Assembly (NCBI GenBank): GCA_009391275.1
Contig: VEXF01000006.1
Location: 1 to 64,000 of the forward strand
DNA: 64,000 bases
DNA from: SAR202 cluster bacterium AD-804-J14_MRT_500m
GTDB lineage: Bacteria; Chloroflexota; Dehalococcoidia; UBA3495; GCA-2712585
Reading direction: 5' to 3'
The notes under the pieces were generated by a model. It did not search any database and was not told the DNA's origin. It saw only the letters and a list, made by a program, of their open reading frames with translations. Positions 47,491 through 55,709 of the stretch are shown here, in pieces. The translations under genes were made by a program, and so were the position numbers. Position 1 is the stretch's first letter. The number at the start of each line of letters is the position of its first letter.

Positions 47491-47560
47491 CAACTATTCC
47501 TTTCCATCCAATGAACCAAAACAACAAGAATACGGCGGCCGCTAAACCTACAAGAATAGT

Positions 47561-48487
47561 CTAGTTAGACAATCCTTTAACCGTCAAGACGGACGATGCC
47601 CCTGTTGTACGCAGAAGATGACTAATCCTGCCCATCTTGGAAAGCCTGTTAACAATTTGTTGCCCTTCCCTAGGACTCTCAACCAGTGAAAACAGCGCAG
47701 GACCGGATCCAGAGAGGTGTACAAATTTAGCACCTGCATCGTTCATATCTTCCATTACTTCCCCCAGCCCTGGGAAAATTTCTAAAGCTACCTGTTCAAA
47801 TACATTGAACAATAGTTCCGATTGGCACTCTCCCCGAGAAATCGATTGGGCTAAGCTAGTCGTAAGGCTTCCATCTGTATACGACTCGGGGGAAAGCATG
47901 CCGTATAGCCGAGCGGTTTTATTTTCTATAAAAATCTCAGGACACACCAATACCAGCCAGCGCTTTCCCAAGGCCTTCAGCCAGTGAATATCGTCACCTC
48001 GCTCTACCCCTAAAGCCGTACCACCACGCAGAAAAAATGGTACGTCAACCCCTAAATCCCGTGCGATTTCATGCAAAGACTCATGTGGCTTATCCAGCCC
48101 CCAAAGACGATTTAACGATACCAATGTAGCAGCAGCATCGCTGCTCCCACCCCCCAACCCCATAGAAACAGGAATTCCCTTATGTATTTGAATTTTAGCA
48201 CCGCTTAAACCAGTCTTTCCCATAGTGTTTTGCAAAAGAGAAGCTGCGTGCCATACAAGATTATCCTCACCTTCCAAACCCGCAGCAGAACAATGTACGT
48301 CAAGTTGATCATCGAGTTTGAAAGAAATGTGATCAAACAAATCCACAGTCTGGAGGATAGTGATCACCTGATGATATCCATCAGGTCTCGGACCTAGTAC
48401 CTCCAACGAGAGGTTAATCTTGGCGTATGCTACAGTTTTCAGATGCCTGTCTGCCGATCCAAGTAAGTATGGTACAGATGGGCCCAT
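47561..48487 (-). CDS. ispE: 4-diphosphocytidyl-2-C-methyl-D-erythritol kinase
   Basis: GHMP kinase of the MEP isoprenoid pathway. Seen: AYAKINLSLEVLGPRPDGYH at the N-terminus, the ATP loop PVSMGLGGGSSDAAATL, GVDVPFFLRGGTALG and the late HLSGSGPALFSLV. From the ATG at 48487 the protein is 308 residues and overlaps rsmA by 49 bases. Homologues usually begin (M)KTVA.AKINL, which would put the start at CTG 48442, overlapping the rsmA stop as CTGA and mimicking the common ATGA junction; neither has a strong ribosome site. Confidence 0.93.
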   Translation of the reverse strand: MGPSVPYLLGSADRHLKTVAYAKINLSLEVLGPRPDGYHQVITILQTVDLFDHISFKLDDQLDVHCSAAGLEGEDNLVWHAASLLQNTMGKTGLSGAKIQIHKGIPVSMGLGGGSSDAAATLVSLNRLWGLDKPHESLHEIARDLGVDVPFFLRGGTALGVERGDDIHWLKALGKRWLVLVCPEIFIENKTARLYGMLSPESYTDGSLTTSLAQSISRGECQSELLFNVFEQVALEIFPGLGEVMEDMNDAGAKFVHLSGSGPALFSLVESPREGQQIVNRLSKMGRISHLLRTTGASSVLTVKGLSN

Positions 48488-49236
48488 TCAAAAATACAAA
48501 GTGTAGAAGGCCTGCGCTGATGATCAATACCAGCTGCAGTTAACAATTGTTCTGCTTCAGACGCCGAGAATCCGATACCTAATGCCAATGAATTGCGAAT
48601 TTGTTTTCGAGGTGCAGCGAACCCTGCATGAACAACAGCGAAAAAATCAACGATGTTTGTTACATTAACCGCTGGTCTAGATCTTACGTCGATACGTACA
48701 ACCGCCGATGTGACGCGAGGTGAAGGCCGAAAGGCACTAGGCATCACAGTACATACTATGCGCGGGATTCCAAAGAACTGGGTTCCTACTGACAGAATAC
48801 TCATGCGTCCTGGTTTTGCTACCATAGCTTCAGCAACTTCTTTTTGCAGGGTCACCACCATCAGACTTGGCTTAATAGCAGACTCCAAGAACCGCCTAAC
48901 TATTAGACTGGCTGCATAATAAGGTAAATTAGCAACCACCTTATAACTTTCGGACAGAGACGAATCTGTGTCAAATCCATAAGTTCGCGCATCCTCGCAC
49001 AGGACGGTTAAATTAGTAGGATTGTTCAATTCTCCAGATAGATTCCGCGCTAAGGTCGAGTCAATTTCAATGGCCATTACTGATTTCGCCCTGGCAACCA
49101 ACTCTCTAGTTAATACCCCTTTTCCTGGACCCACTTCTACAACGGTATCTAGTTCATTAATCTCACCAGCTTCTACGATCCGCTGTAATACAGTCGGGTC
49201 TATAAGAAAATGCTGTCCTAGAGAAGGTTTTCGCAT
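48439..49236 (-). CDS. rsmA: 16S rRNA dimethyladenosine transferase RsmA (KsgA)
   Basis: A 265-residue SAM methyltransferase that dimethylates A1518 and A1519 of 16S rRNA. Seen: SLGQHFLIDPTVLQRIV, the SAM site VVEVGPGKGVLTREL, IEIDSTLA, and the catalytic NLPYYAASLIVRRFL (NLPY). The C-terminal helical domain includes VHAGFAAPRKQIRNSL. ATG start. ispE overlaps its 3' end, a frequent rsmA-ispE order. Confidence 0.95.
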   Translation of the reverse strand: MRKPSLGQHFLIDPTVLQRIVEAGEINELDTVVEVGPGKGVLTRELVARAKSVMAIEIDSTLARNLSGELNNPTNLTVLCEDARTYGFDTDSSLSESYKVVANLPYYAASLIVRRFLESAIKPSLMVVTLQKEVAEAMVAKPGRMSILSVGTQFFGIPRIVCTVMPSAFRPSPRVTSAVVRIDVRSRPAVNVTNIVDFFAVVHAGFAAPRKQIRNSLALGIGFSASEAEQLLTAAGIDHQRRPSTLCIFEWAHLYHTYLDRQTGI

Positions 49237-49266
49237 ATTAAATGATTAACCAAAACTACTCGATAT

Positions 49267-49539
49267 GAGGCCGTGCACCTGCCTTCGACACCAACGTCAG
49301 GATTTGTTTCGCCGTTGAAACTCTAACCAGGCACTCCTGCGGCACCCGAAGCTTACTGCATACCGTTGCTTCCTTCCGGATCTGGCGGGGTTTACAGGTC
49401 TCCGCCACGCAGGACCCAGCTATCAACGCCCCAGCGGCAAACCAGGGATCCTCCCATCAAGGCCTAGGGCAGGAATTTGACCCCGCTGTAGCGGATTGCG
49501 GGTACAGGGCACCGCTAGCTCCCCGCCTAGCACAGCCTC
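49267..49539 (-). ncRNA. ffs: Signal recognition particle RNA, large bacterial type
   Basis: About 273 nt. The 5' and 3' ends form a ten-pair terminal helix (GAGGCTGTGC with GCACGGCCTC). Near the 5' end GTGCTAGGCGGGGAGCTAGC and GGTGCCCTGTACCCGC match the Alu-domain start of Bacillus-type SRP RNA. The S-domain apex, GATCCGGAAGGAAGC, is the universally conserved helix-8 motif bound by Ffh. Size and Alu domain separate it from the 4.5S short form. A matching promoter lies directly upstream. Confidence 0.94.
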
Positions 49540-49546
49540 AAACCTT

Positions 49547-49576
49547 ATGGTAGACAGGCGGGCTGAAACCTGTCAA
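49547..49576 (-). promoter_or_regulatory. SRP RNA promoter
   Basis: On the minus strand, TTGACA (49576-49571), an 18-base spacer and TACCAT (49552-49547) end seven bases before the predicted RNA 5' end, which supports that end point. Confidence 0.65.
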
Positions 49577-49781
49577 ACAATATCGATCACGATTTCATTA
49601 ATTATAAAGATCCAAAGCTCTGATTTACCCTATCTGATGAGCAAGCAGTAAAAATCACCCCGCTAATCAAGATAATCGAGGATCTGGAATATTCAGCTTG
49701 TACCATGGTTGGGTTCTCTCTTAAGGCATTACAAAACGCTTCGTTGCTGAGCAATTAAGCCAATGCTAGAATTGCCATGTT

Positions 49782-50660
49782 ATGTTCACCACTTTACCAG
49801 TAACGAAGGCTGTTATACCGGCAGCCGGGTTAGGCACGCGCTTCCTGCCATCCACCAAAACGGTACCAAAAGAACTTCTTCCATTGTTTGATAAACCCTT
49901 AATCCAATATGCCGCCGAAGAGGCGGCGGCTGCAGGAATTTCAGAACTGATACTTGTGATATCTCCCCAAAGAGAATCACTCCTCCAGTTCTTTGAAAGG
50001 AATCCATCACTTGAGGCGATACTAGAGAAACGTGGAGAGGAGGAGTTGCTTGACCAGATACGACGGATCTCTTCCATGATTCGGGTTTCCCATGTAGTCC
50101 AAGAAACTCCACTCGGCTTGGGCCATGCAATACTAGCTGCCCGCGCAGCTATCGGAGATGAGTTTTTTGCTGTGATTCTTCCGGACGACGTTATACAAGA
50201 TACCCAATCTACGTTATCGCAAATGCTTAAAGTACACGTGGAATTAGGTAGTGGAATCATAGCAGTCGAAGAAATTCAATCAGATCTGATCAGTTCATAT
50301 GGTGTGATCACAGCAGAACCTGTTAGCGAACGTGTGTACAAAGTAAATGCGCTAGTTGAAAAACCGATTCTGGAAGAAGCACCGTCAAATCTCGCCGTTG
50401 TTGGCCGATATATACTTCCACCCCAAATATTCGACTGCTTGGACAAAACTCCGGCAGGCGCCAATGGCGAAATACAAATAACCGATGCAATTTCCCTTTT
50501 GTTAAATGAGAAACATATATATGCCTACCGGTTTCCTGGCAAGAGATACGATAGCGGAACTCCGCTTGGTCTTTTGCAAGCCTCGCTTGAAATAGCATTA
50601 GGAGATCCTAACACCAGACCGGCCGTTCAAAAAATGATTACCAACATCAGACAACAATAG
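49782..50660 (+). CDS. galU: UTP--glucose-1-phosphate uridylyltransferase
   Basis: A 292-residue nucleotidyltransferase producing UDP-glucose. Signature stretches: KAVIPAAGLGTRFLPSTKTV (nucleotide loop), KELLPLFDKPLIQYAAEEA, LGLGHAILAARAAIG, FFAVILPDDVI (metal-binding Asp), ALVEKP and GEIQITDAI. Length is normal for GalU. ATG start. Product would feed glycans or glycolipids; no glycosyltransferase cluster is adjacent. Confidence 0.95.
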   Translation: MFTTLPVTKAVIPAAGLGTRFLPSTKTVPKELLPLFDKPLIQYAAEEAAAAGISELILVISPQRESLLQFFERNPSLEAILEKRGEEELLDQIRRISSMIRVSHVVQETPLGLGHAILAARAAIGDEFFAVILPDDVIQDTQSTLSQMLKVHVELGSGIIAVEEIQSDLISSYGVITAEPVSERVYKVNALVEKPILEEAPSNLAVVGRYILPPQIFDCLDKTPAGANGEIQITDAISLLLNEKHIYAYRFPGKRYDSGTPLGLLQASLEIALGDPNTRPAVQKMITNIRQQ

Positions 50661-50757
50661 GCATCTGGTATCAATCTACGGGTGTTCTCATTCGCGAACA
50701 GATAAGATATACAGGCACTAATTAATATCCGAATAGACGTTCCAAACAGGAGAATGT

Positions 50758-51252
50758 ATGACTGCGCTAAAAAAAACAATTCTCGAAGGGGCCGCCGAGA
50801 TACAGCAAGACCTTGATACCGTCTTAGAAGGTATGGACTACTGCCTTGACTGGAAGCCAAGTGAAGATCAATGGTGTGCCAGAGAAATCTTATGGCACAT
50901 AATCGAGGACCCAGAAGGTGGCATCCCAAACACGATCAAGTCAATTTTAAGCGGATCATTACAAGAACTCGAGATAATAGCCGACGAAACTCATATGTCC
51001 TCCGATCGTGAGCAAATGGATCTAGATACCATTAGGAAAGCTCTTAACGATTATTTTGCTCAAATGGACCACGTCTTGAGTGAATCCACCGATAAACAAA
51101 TCCAAGAACAAAAAGTTTCTTGTTGGTTCCCTAAACGTCAGCACAGGGAAGAGAGAAGCGCTCAAGACTTACTTGAAGGGTTGTTCCTCAGACACTGGCG
51201 AGAACACATAGCCCAGATCAAGGGGTTGAGAGAGGATTTGGGCCTGAACTGA
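50758..51252 (+). CDS. DinB-like protein
   Basis: A 164-residue four-helix-bundle protein of the DinB/YfiT type. Visible are WSA-like [14 protein letters not shown] and [13 protein letters not shown], which carry the spaced His residues that bind metal in family members. Some DinB proteins are thiol-dependent S-transferases or stress proteins; no specific role can be given. ATG with GGAG upstream. Its last 35 bases overlap the 3' end of the convergent oppF gene. Confidence 0.78.
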   Translation: MTALKKTILEGAAEIQQDLDTVLEGMDYCLDWKPSEDQWCAREILWHIIEDPEGGIPNTIKSILSGSLQELEIIADETHMSSDREQMDLDTIRKALNDYFAQMDHVLSESTDKQIQEQKVSCWFPKRQHREERSAQDLLEGLFLRHWREHIAQIKGLREDLGLN

Positions 51253-52258
51253 AAGGTAATCGCTCGGAATCATAACCTGGGGTTCGCATACAGGAAACCC
51301 AATGCCCGGGTGTAACTTCTTGAAGGTCAGGGATTTTTTGGTTGCACTGTTGAACAGCAACAGGACACCTCGGGTGAAATGGACATCCAACTGGAGGATT
51401 GAATGGGCTTGGTGTCTCACCTTTCAATATGATCCTATCTCTCCCAGCCTCGATCTCTGGATCAGGAACCGGAACTGCTGACAACAGGGCTTTTGTATAT
51501 GGATGCTGCGGATTGCCATATAATTCATCTTTATCGGCTAATTCTACAATCCTCCCCAAATACATTACTGCCACCCGATCGCTGATATGCCTAACCACCG
51601 ACAAATCATGGGCAATAAACAAATATGTCAAGTTAAGTCGATCTTGGAGATCTCGCATCAAGTTAATGATTTGTGCTTGAATTGAAACATCCAAAGCAGA
51701 TACTGGTTCATCAGCTACGATAAAATCAGGCTCCAACGCTAATGCTCGTGCAATGGCAATGCGCTGTCGCTGTCCGCTGCTAAATTCGTGTGGAAACCGG
51801 TTAACCATTGAAGTTTGGAACCCTACGAGGTCTGCAAGCTCCATCACACGGTTTCGGAGTTCATTCTTGCCATTGATCATCTTATGAATTACCAAAGGCT
51901 CCGCGATGATGCTACCTGCGGTCATCCTCGGATTGAGCGAAGAGTAGGGATCTTGAAAAATAACCTGCATCCGACGACGCATTTTCCGGATGGACTTTGC
52001 ATTCATCGCATTAATATCCTGCCCATCAAAATATATTTTCCCTGACACAGGTTGACAAAGTCTGAGGATGCAACGGCCAACCGTGGTTTTCCCTGATCCA
52101 CTTTCCCCCACTAAACCTAATGTTTCTCCCCCATGCAAGCTAAAACTAACTCCATCGACGGCTTTAATCCATCCTTTTGGACGTTGAAAAATGATTCCGG
52201 AATTAACCGGGAAATGCATTTTGAGATCCTTAACTTCTACCAAAGAAATCCCTGGCAT
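51218..52258 (-). CDS. Oligopeptide/dipeptide ABC transporter ATP-binding protein (OppF/DppF type)
   Basis: A 346-residue ABC ATPase. Walker [17 protein letters not shown]-loop [12 protein letters not shown], signature [15 protein letters not shown], Walker [14 protein letters not shown] and H-loop FIAHDLS. The C-terminal oligopeptide-family extension carries cysteines in [14 protein letters not shown]. It pairs with the OppD-type ATPase 24 bases upstream; no permease or binding protein is present here. The DinB-like gene overlaps its 3' end convergently. Confidence 0.92.
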   Translation of the reverse strand: MPGISLVEVKDLKMHFPVNSGIIFQRPKGWIKAVDGVSFSLHGGETLGLVGESGSGKTTVGRCILRLCQPVSGKIYFDGQDINAMNAKSIRKMRRRMQVIFQDPYSSLNPRMTAGSIIAEPLVIHKMINGKNELRNRVMELADLVGFQTSMVNRFPHEFSSGQRQRIAIARALALEPDFIVADEPVSALDVSIQAQIINLMRDLQDRLNLTYLFIAHDLSVVRHISDRVAVMYLGRIVELADKDELYGNPQHPYTKALLSAVPVPDPEIEAGRDRIILKGETPSPFNPPVGCPFHPRCPVAVQQCNQKIPDLQEVTPGHWVSCMRTPGYDSERLPFSSGPNPLSTP

Positions 52259-52282
52259 TTTAATTCTTACAACCTTAACCTA

Positions 52283-53260
52283 TCATTGGTTGATGGCTTG
52301 GAACTCCCAGCAAGCTGACAGATGGTCCTGGTCAACTTCCATCAACGGAGGGACTTGAATACCACACTGTGCCGAAGCAAATTGGCATCGTTCCTCAAAT
52401 GCACATCCTAGGGGAAGATCAGTTAAATCTGGGGGTTGACCGGGTATAGTTTCGAGTACCAATCTCGTTGGTTCATCCAGTCTTGGTATAGACTTCAAGA
52501 GCCCGCGTGTATACGGATGATTAGCACGTTTAAATATTTTGATTACCGGGGCTTGTTCCACTATTTTTCCTGAGTACATGATGGCAACTCGATCCGCATA
52601 ACGGGCTACCACCCCAAGATCATGACTGATAATCAAAAGAGAAGCATTGGCTTCTCGTGTTACATCCTTCATCAGTTCTAGAATCTGCGCCTGTATAGTT
52701 ACGTCAACGGCGGTTGTCGGTTCATCCGCAATAATAAGATCCGGTGTGCAACTAAGCGCTATGGCTATCATGACTCGTTGACGCATTCCACCGCTGAACA
52801 TATGTGGAAAATCTTTCATTCTTTGTTTTGGGTCTGGAATACCAACGCGATCCAAAAGTTCTACTGCTTTAGATCGAGCAGTCCTGCCTCCAATACCTAA
52901 ATGAGCCTCCATTGCTTCCGTGAGTTGCCGCTCAATAGTAAGGACCGGATTAAGGGATGTCATGGGTTCTTGGAACACCATAGCTATACGGTTTCCGCGT
53001 ATCCTCCGCATACCATTTTCGCTTAAACTCGAAAGTTCCTCCCCCTGGAACATCAAACTCCCAGATTCAATCCTACCGGGAAAAGAAACCAGACCCAGAA
53101 TTGATAATGCTGTCACGCTTTTCCCACTCCCGCTTTCGCCAACCAACCCGAAGGTTTCCCCACGGTTTATAGAGAAGGAAACACCATTTACAGCCTTAAC
53201 CACACCTTCATCAGTATGAAAATAGGTATGAAGTTCTCGAATGTCCAATAATGCCTGCAT
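52283..53260 (-). CDS. Oligopeptide/dipeptide ABC transporter ATP-binding protein (OppD/DppD type)
   Basis: A 325-residue ABC ATPase. Walker [18 protein letters not shown]-loop FQEPMTSLNPVL, signature MFSGGMRQRVMIAIAL, Walker B DLIIADEPTTAVD and H-loop IISHDLG. The C-terminal LGCAFEERCQFASAQC is the family's cysteine-containing extension. It pairs with the OppF-type subunit downstream. A promoter whose -10 sits between inverted-repeat arms lies just upstream, so peptide-uptake control by a repressor is possible. Confidence 0.92.
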   Translation of the reverse strand: MQALLDIRELHTYFHTDEGVVKAVNGVSFSINRGETFGLVGESGSGKSVTALSILGLVSFPGRIESGSLMFQGEELSSLSENGMRRIRGNRIAMVFQEPMTSLNPVLTIERQLTEAMEAHLGIGGRTARSKAVELLDRVGIPDPKQRMKDFPHMFSGGMRQRVMIAIALSCTPDLIIADEPTTAVDVTIQAQILELMKDVTREANASLLIISHDLGVVARYADRVAIMYSGKIVEQAPVIKIFKRANHPYTRGLLKSIPRLDEPTRLVLETIPGQPPDLTDLPLGCAFEERCQFASAQCGIQVPPLMEVDQDHLSACWEFQAINQ

Positions 53261-53600
53261 ACGATGTTACTCAAATAAGTCACGCCCAATCATTGGATTA
53301 TAGTCTAGACCAATGATTTGACGATCTGGATATATTTTGCAAATCGAACCAAAGCCGTTTCCCAGAAGCCACCAACAGTATAAATTATATTGACATCTTG
53401 TATTAATGTCCTACTCTACCAAAACACATGCATCTTATTTAACACTCACTAGAAAGCTTGATCATCAAGATATAGGATAATACGCTAAGCATCTAGCGCC
53501 GCTCAGTCCTTGGTTCTATACAAAGCAGTGCAATTTGTAGGATGGAATAAAACCGTGTCAAACTTGTCATCGAAAACACCTTTAGTGCCAGCGGTGTCAA
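53261..53600. other. Divergent intergenic region
   Basis: About 340 bases between oppD (minus) and a membrane-protein gene (plus). Apart from the inverted repeat and TATAAT near oppD, nothing recognisable is seen; no clear plus-strand promoter was found. Confidence 0.4.
53288..53318 (-). promoter_or_regulatory. oppD promoter flanked by a perfect inverted repeat
   Basis: Nine-base arms AATCATTGG (53288-53296) and CCAATGATT (53310-53318) flank a 13-base centre. The centre carries a perfect TATAAT on the minus strand (53302-53297), reading toward oppD 37 bases away. The -35 region is weak. A repressor bound across the arms would cover the -10. Confidence 0.45.
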
Positions 53601-54182
53601 TTGCCCAAGAACCGTAAAGCCACAAGATGGCATATTACTAAACTATCGGTAACCATCCTTATTTTCTCCTTAGTAACGAGCGCATTAATAGGAATTGCGA
53701 TCATACTAACCGGAGATTTCGATGAAACTGAGTTGAAAATTCTAGCCACAACCGGAGCCGTGGCAGGATCCAGTATCCTGCTGCTACCGAGTGTTTTTCA
53801 TCTGGAACGTAGCAGATACAATAATTTCAGCCGTGTCGGCGTTACATCATCATTGGGTTTGCTGTGCATGATATTCCTAATGATTTGGACCAGATCTTAC
53901 TTTGAGACCGAATTGTTTATTAAATGTTTTTCGACTGTAGGTATTATTTCCCTTGTTACAAACTATGTGTTGCTACTTTTAATGGTAAGACCGAAAAAAC
54001 CAACTGCCCTAGTATGTCAATGTGCGACCATCCTATCAGGCTTGATTTTAGGAGTTCTCATCTTACTTTTCATATGGACACAATCGATGCCAATGCCTCG
54101 CCTGTTTGGAAGTTTAAGTATCTTGGCAGTTTTAGGAACAATTTCACTCCCAATTTTATCCCGAACACCCATCGCTCGTTAA
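53601..54182 (+). CDS. Small integral membrane protein, unknown family
   Basis: A 193-residue protein with a basic start (MPKNRKATRWHITK) and about six hydrophobic helices, for example TILIFSLVTSALIGIAIILT and ATILSGLILGVLILLFIW. No family is recognised and no catalytic motif is visible. The start is TTG by default: an in-frame stop lies 16-18 bases upstream, and no ribosome site precedes the codon, so the true start could be internal. yajQ follows after 99 bases. Confidence 0.6.
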   Translation: MPKNRKATRWHITKLSVTILIFSLVTSALIGIAIILTGDFDETELKILATTGAVAGSSILLLPSVFHLERSRYNNFSRVGVTSSLGLLCMIFLMIWTRSYFETELFIKCFSTVGIISLVTNYVLLLLMVRPKKPTALVCQCATILSGLILGVLILLFIWTQSMPMPRLFGSLSILAVLGTISLPILSRTPIAR

Positions 54183-54281
54183 CCTCGCGATTCAGGCCAC
54201 AAATACTACGACCAATATTTGTTATCGACCACTCACATCCCTATGATGTAATTAATTCTGACCATACCGAGGTTCTTTCTA

Positions 54282-54767
54282 ATGCCATCGTTTGACGTAG
54301 TTTCCAGAACAGACCTAATGGAAATCGACAACGCGATAAATGGTGTACAGCGCGAAACAAGCCAACGGTTCGACCTCAAGGGCACCAAATGCGACATTGA
54401 AAGAACGGACAACACCTTGACTATGATAGCTGACGATACGATGAAGCTAACCCAAATAGAAGACTTGTTACGAAACTATCTAGCACGTAGGAAGGTGGAT
54501 CAGAAAGCATTGGAGTTCAAGCCCATACAAAATGCATCCGGTGGGACTATTAAACGAACCGTATCAATCAAACAAGGGATCGACTCCGATCTAGGACGGA
54601 AAATTACCAAGGCCATCAAAGGGAGCAAATTAAAAATTCAGGTTGCTATCCAAGGCAACGAACTACACATGTCAGGCAAGAAACGCGACGAGCTACAAGA
54701 AGCTATTGCGTTCATCAAACAGATGGAGCTAGACCAACCTCTGCAATATATAAATTTTCGGGATTAA
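54282..54767 (+). CDS. YajQ-family nucleotide-binding protein
   Basis: A 161-residue UPF0234/YajQ protein with two ferredoxin-like RNA-recognition-type folds. Seen: SFDVVSRTDLMEIDNAINGV, RFDLKGTK, the GGTIKRTVSIKQGID linker, IKGSKLKIQVAIQGNELHMS (quoted in part) and the end LDQPLQYINFRD. YajQ homologues bind cyclic di-GMP or nucleic acid in some bacteria. ATG start; no strong ribosome site. Confidence 0.93.
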   Translation: MPSFDVVSRTDLMEIDNAINGVQRETSQRFDLKGTKCDIERTDNTLTMIADDTMKLTQIEDLLRNYLARRKVDQKALEFKPIQNASGGTIKRTVSIKQGIDSDLGRKITKAIKGSKLKIQVAIQGNELHMSGKKRDELQEAIAFIKQMELDQPLQYINFRD

Positions 54768-54886
54768 GCTCCATATACCAATTTTATTTTCCAGCAGCCA
54801 CCTTGCTACAACATCATTTTTTCTAACGTCAAGAAGCATCACATACATCTATCTGAAATTACGGTAGGTCATTAATCATACATAAA

Positions 54887-54915
54887 TTGTTTGTCCGACT
54901 GACAAGATATACAAT
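54887..54915 (+). promoter_or_regulatory. Promoter candidate for the FHA-winged-helix regulator
   Basis: TTGTTT (54887-54892), a 17-base spacer and TACAAT (54910-54915), ending 28 bases before the ATG. The gene lacks an evident ribosome site, so the mRNA leader would be short. Confidence 0.4.
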
Positions 54916-54943
54916 CTGGTGAATCCATACCGGTACTTTCCTG

Positions 54944-55579
54944 ATGACTGCTAAATTGCCTGAGAGATTACAGGTCAAAAAAGGCAACTGTGGTGCGAGC
55001 GTTATCCCTCTTGAAGGCAAATCCCTCACGATAGGTGTTGCCTCCGATGTAGATATATTGTTCGAAGCCCAATACGTGTCCCGTCGACACATATGTATAG
55101 ACCGAATCGGCGATGATTACTACGTTCGGGACCTTGGCAGCACCAACGGATCTTCAGTTAACGGTAAGGAACTGGGACCAGACTCAGTCCCACTTAAAAA
55201 CGGCGACATAATTGAACTGGCATCTGGAGAAGTCCAGCTCGAATTTCGTTCAGACGGCACGGTTTATCTGACTCCCAGAGGAATCGAGATAAATCGTGAT
55301 TCCCGCGAAGTGAGCGTTAATAACCAGATCATAAAACCCATGCTTTCAAGCAAGCTGTTCGACATCCTAGCAGTTCTGGACATATATCGAGGTAAGGCAT
55401 GCTCGAAAGAAGAACTTGCTTCAGCCGGGTGGCCTGAAAGGTCACAAGGTGAAGTTTCTGACCAGGAAATCGACCAATCCATCCGTCGACTTCGGAAACG
55501 ACTGGAACCAAACCCATCCAACCCTCAGTATATAGTTACAATTCGCGGATATGGATATCGACTAGATAACCCAGACTAA
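54944..55579 (+). CDS. FHA domain - OmpR-type winged-helix regulator
   Basis: A 211-residue fusion. Residues 10-102 form an FHA domain (YVSRRHICIDR, RDLGSTNGSSVNG), but the usual Arg after the first Gly is replaced (LTIGVASDVDI), which would weaken phosphothreonine binding. Residues 108-208 form an OmpR/PhoB-type effector domain with IDQSIRRLRKRLEPNPSNP and VTIRGYGYRL. There is no receiver domain. It heads a kinase-phosphatase-FHA gene group, and the next intergenic region has 11-bp-spaced direct repeats, a typical target form for such domains. Likely the transcriptional output of the cluster (inference). Confidence 0.85.
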   Translation: MTAKLPERLQVKKGNCGASVIPLEGKSLTIGVASDVDILFEAQYVSRRHICIDRIGDDYYVRDLGSTNGSSVNGKELGPDSVPLKNGDIIELASGEVQLEFRSDGTVYLTPRGIEINRDSREVSVNNQIIKPMLSSKLFDILAVLDIYRGKACSKEELASAGWPERSQGEVSDQEIDQSIRRLRKRLEPNPSNPQYIVTIRGYGYRLDNPD

Positions 55580-55596
55580 CGATCTATCCTGAAGGT

Positions 55597-55629
55597 TGTC
55601 AGGAAAATGTCAGGATAGCATCAGACGAA
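55597..55629 (+). repeat. Direct repeats with 11-bp period, candidate OmpR/PhoB-type binding sites
   Basis: TGTCAGGAAAA and TGTCAGGATAG are adjacent 11-mers; the next 11-mer, CATCAGACGAA, keeps TCAG in phase. The TCAG cores begin at 55599, 55610 and 55621, and TCAA falls in phase at 55643. The 11-bp direct-repeat design is that of PhoB/OmpR-family sites. They lie between the winged-helix gene and the FHA-membrane gene. Confidence 0.5.
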
Positions 55630-55709
55630 CATAGGTCTAACGTCAAGACACTAGAGTGTGCCTCTGTGAGAATGATCAAAGTCAATTTCACATATGGAAG
55701 GAGCACACG

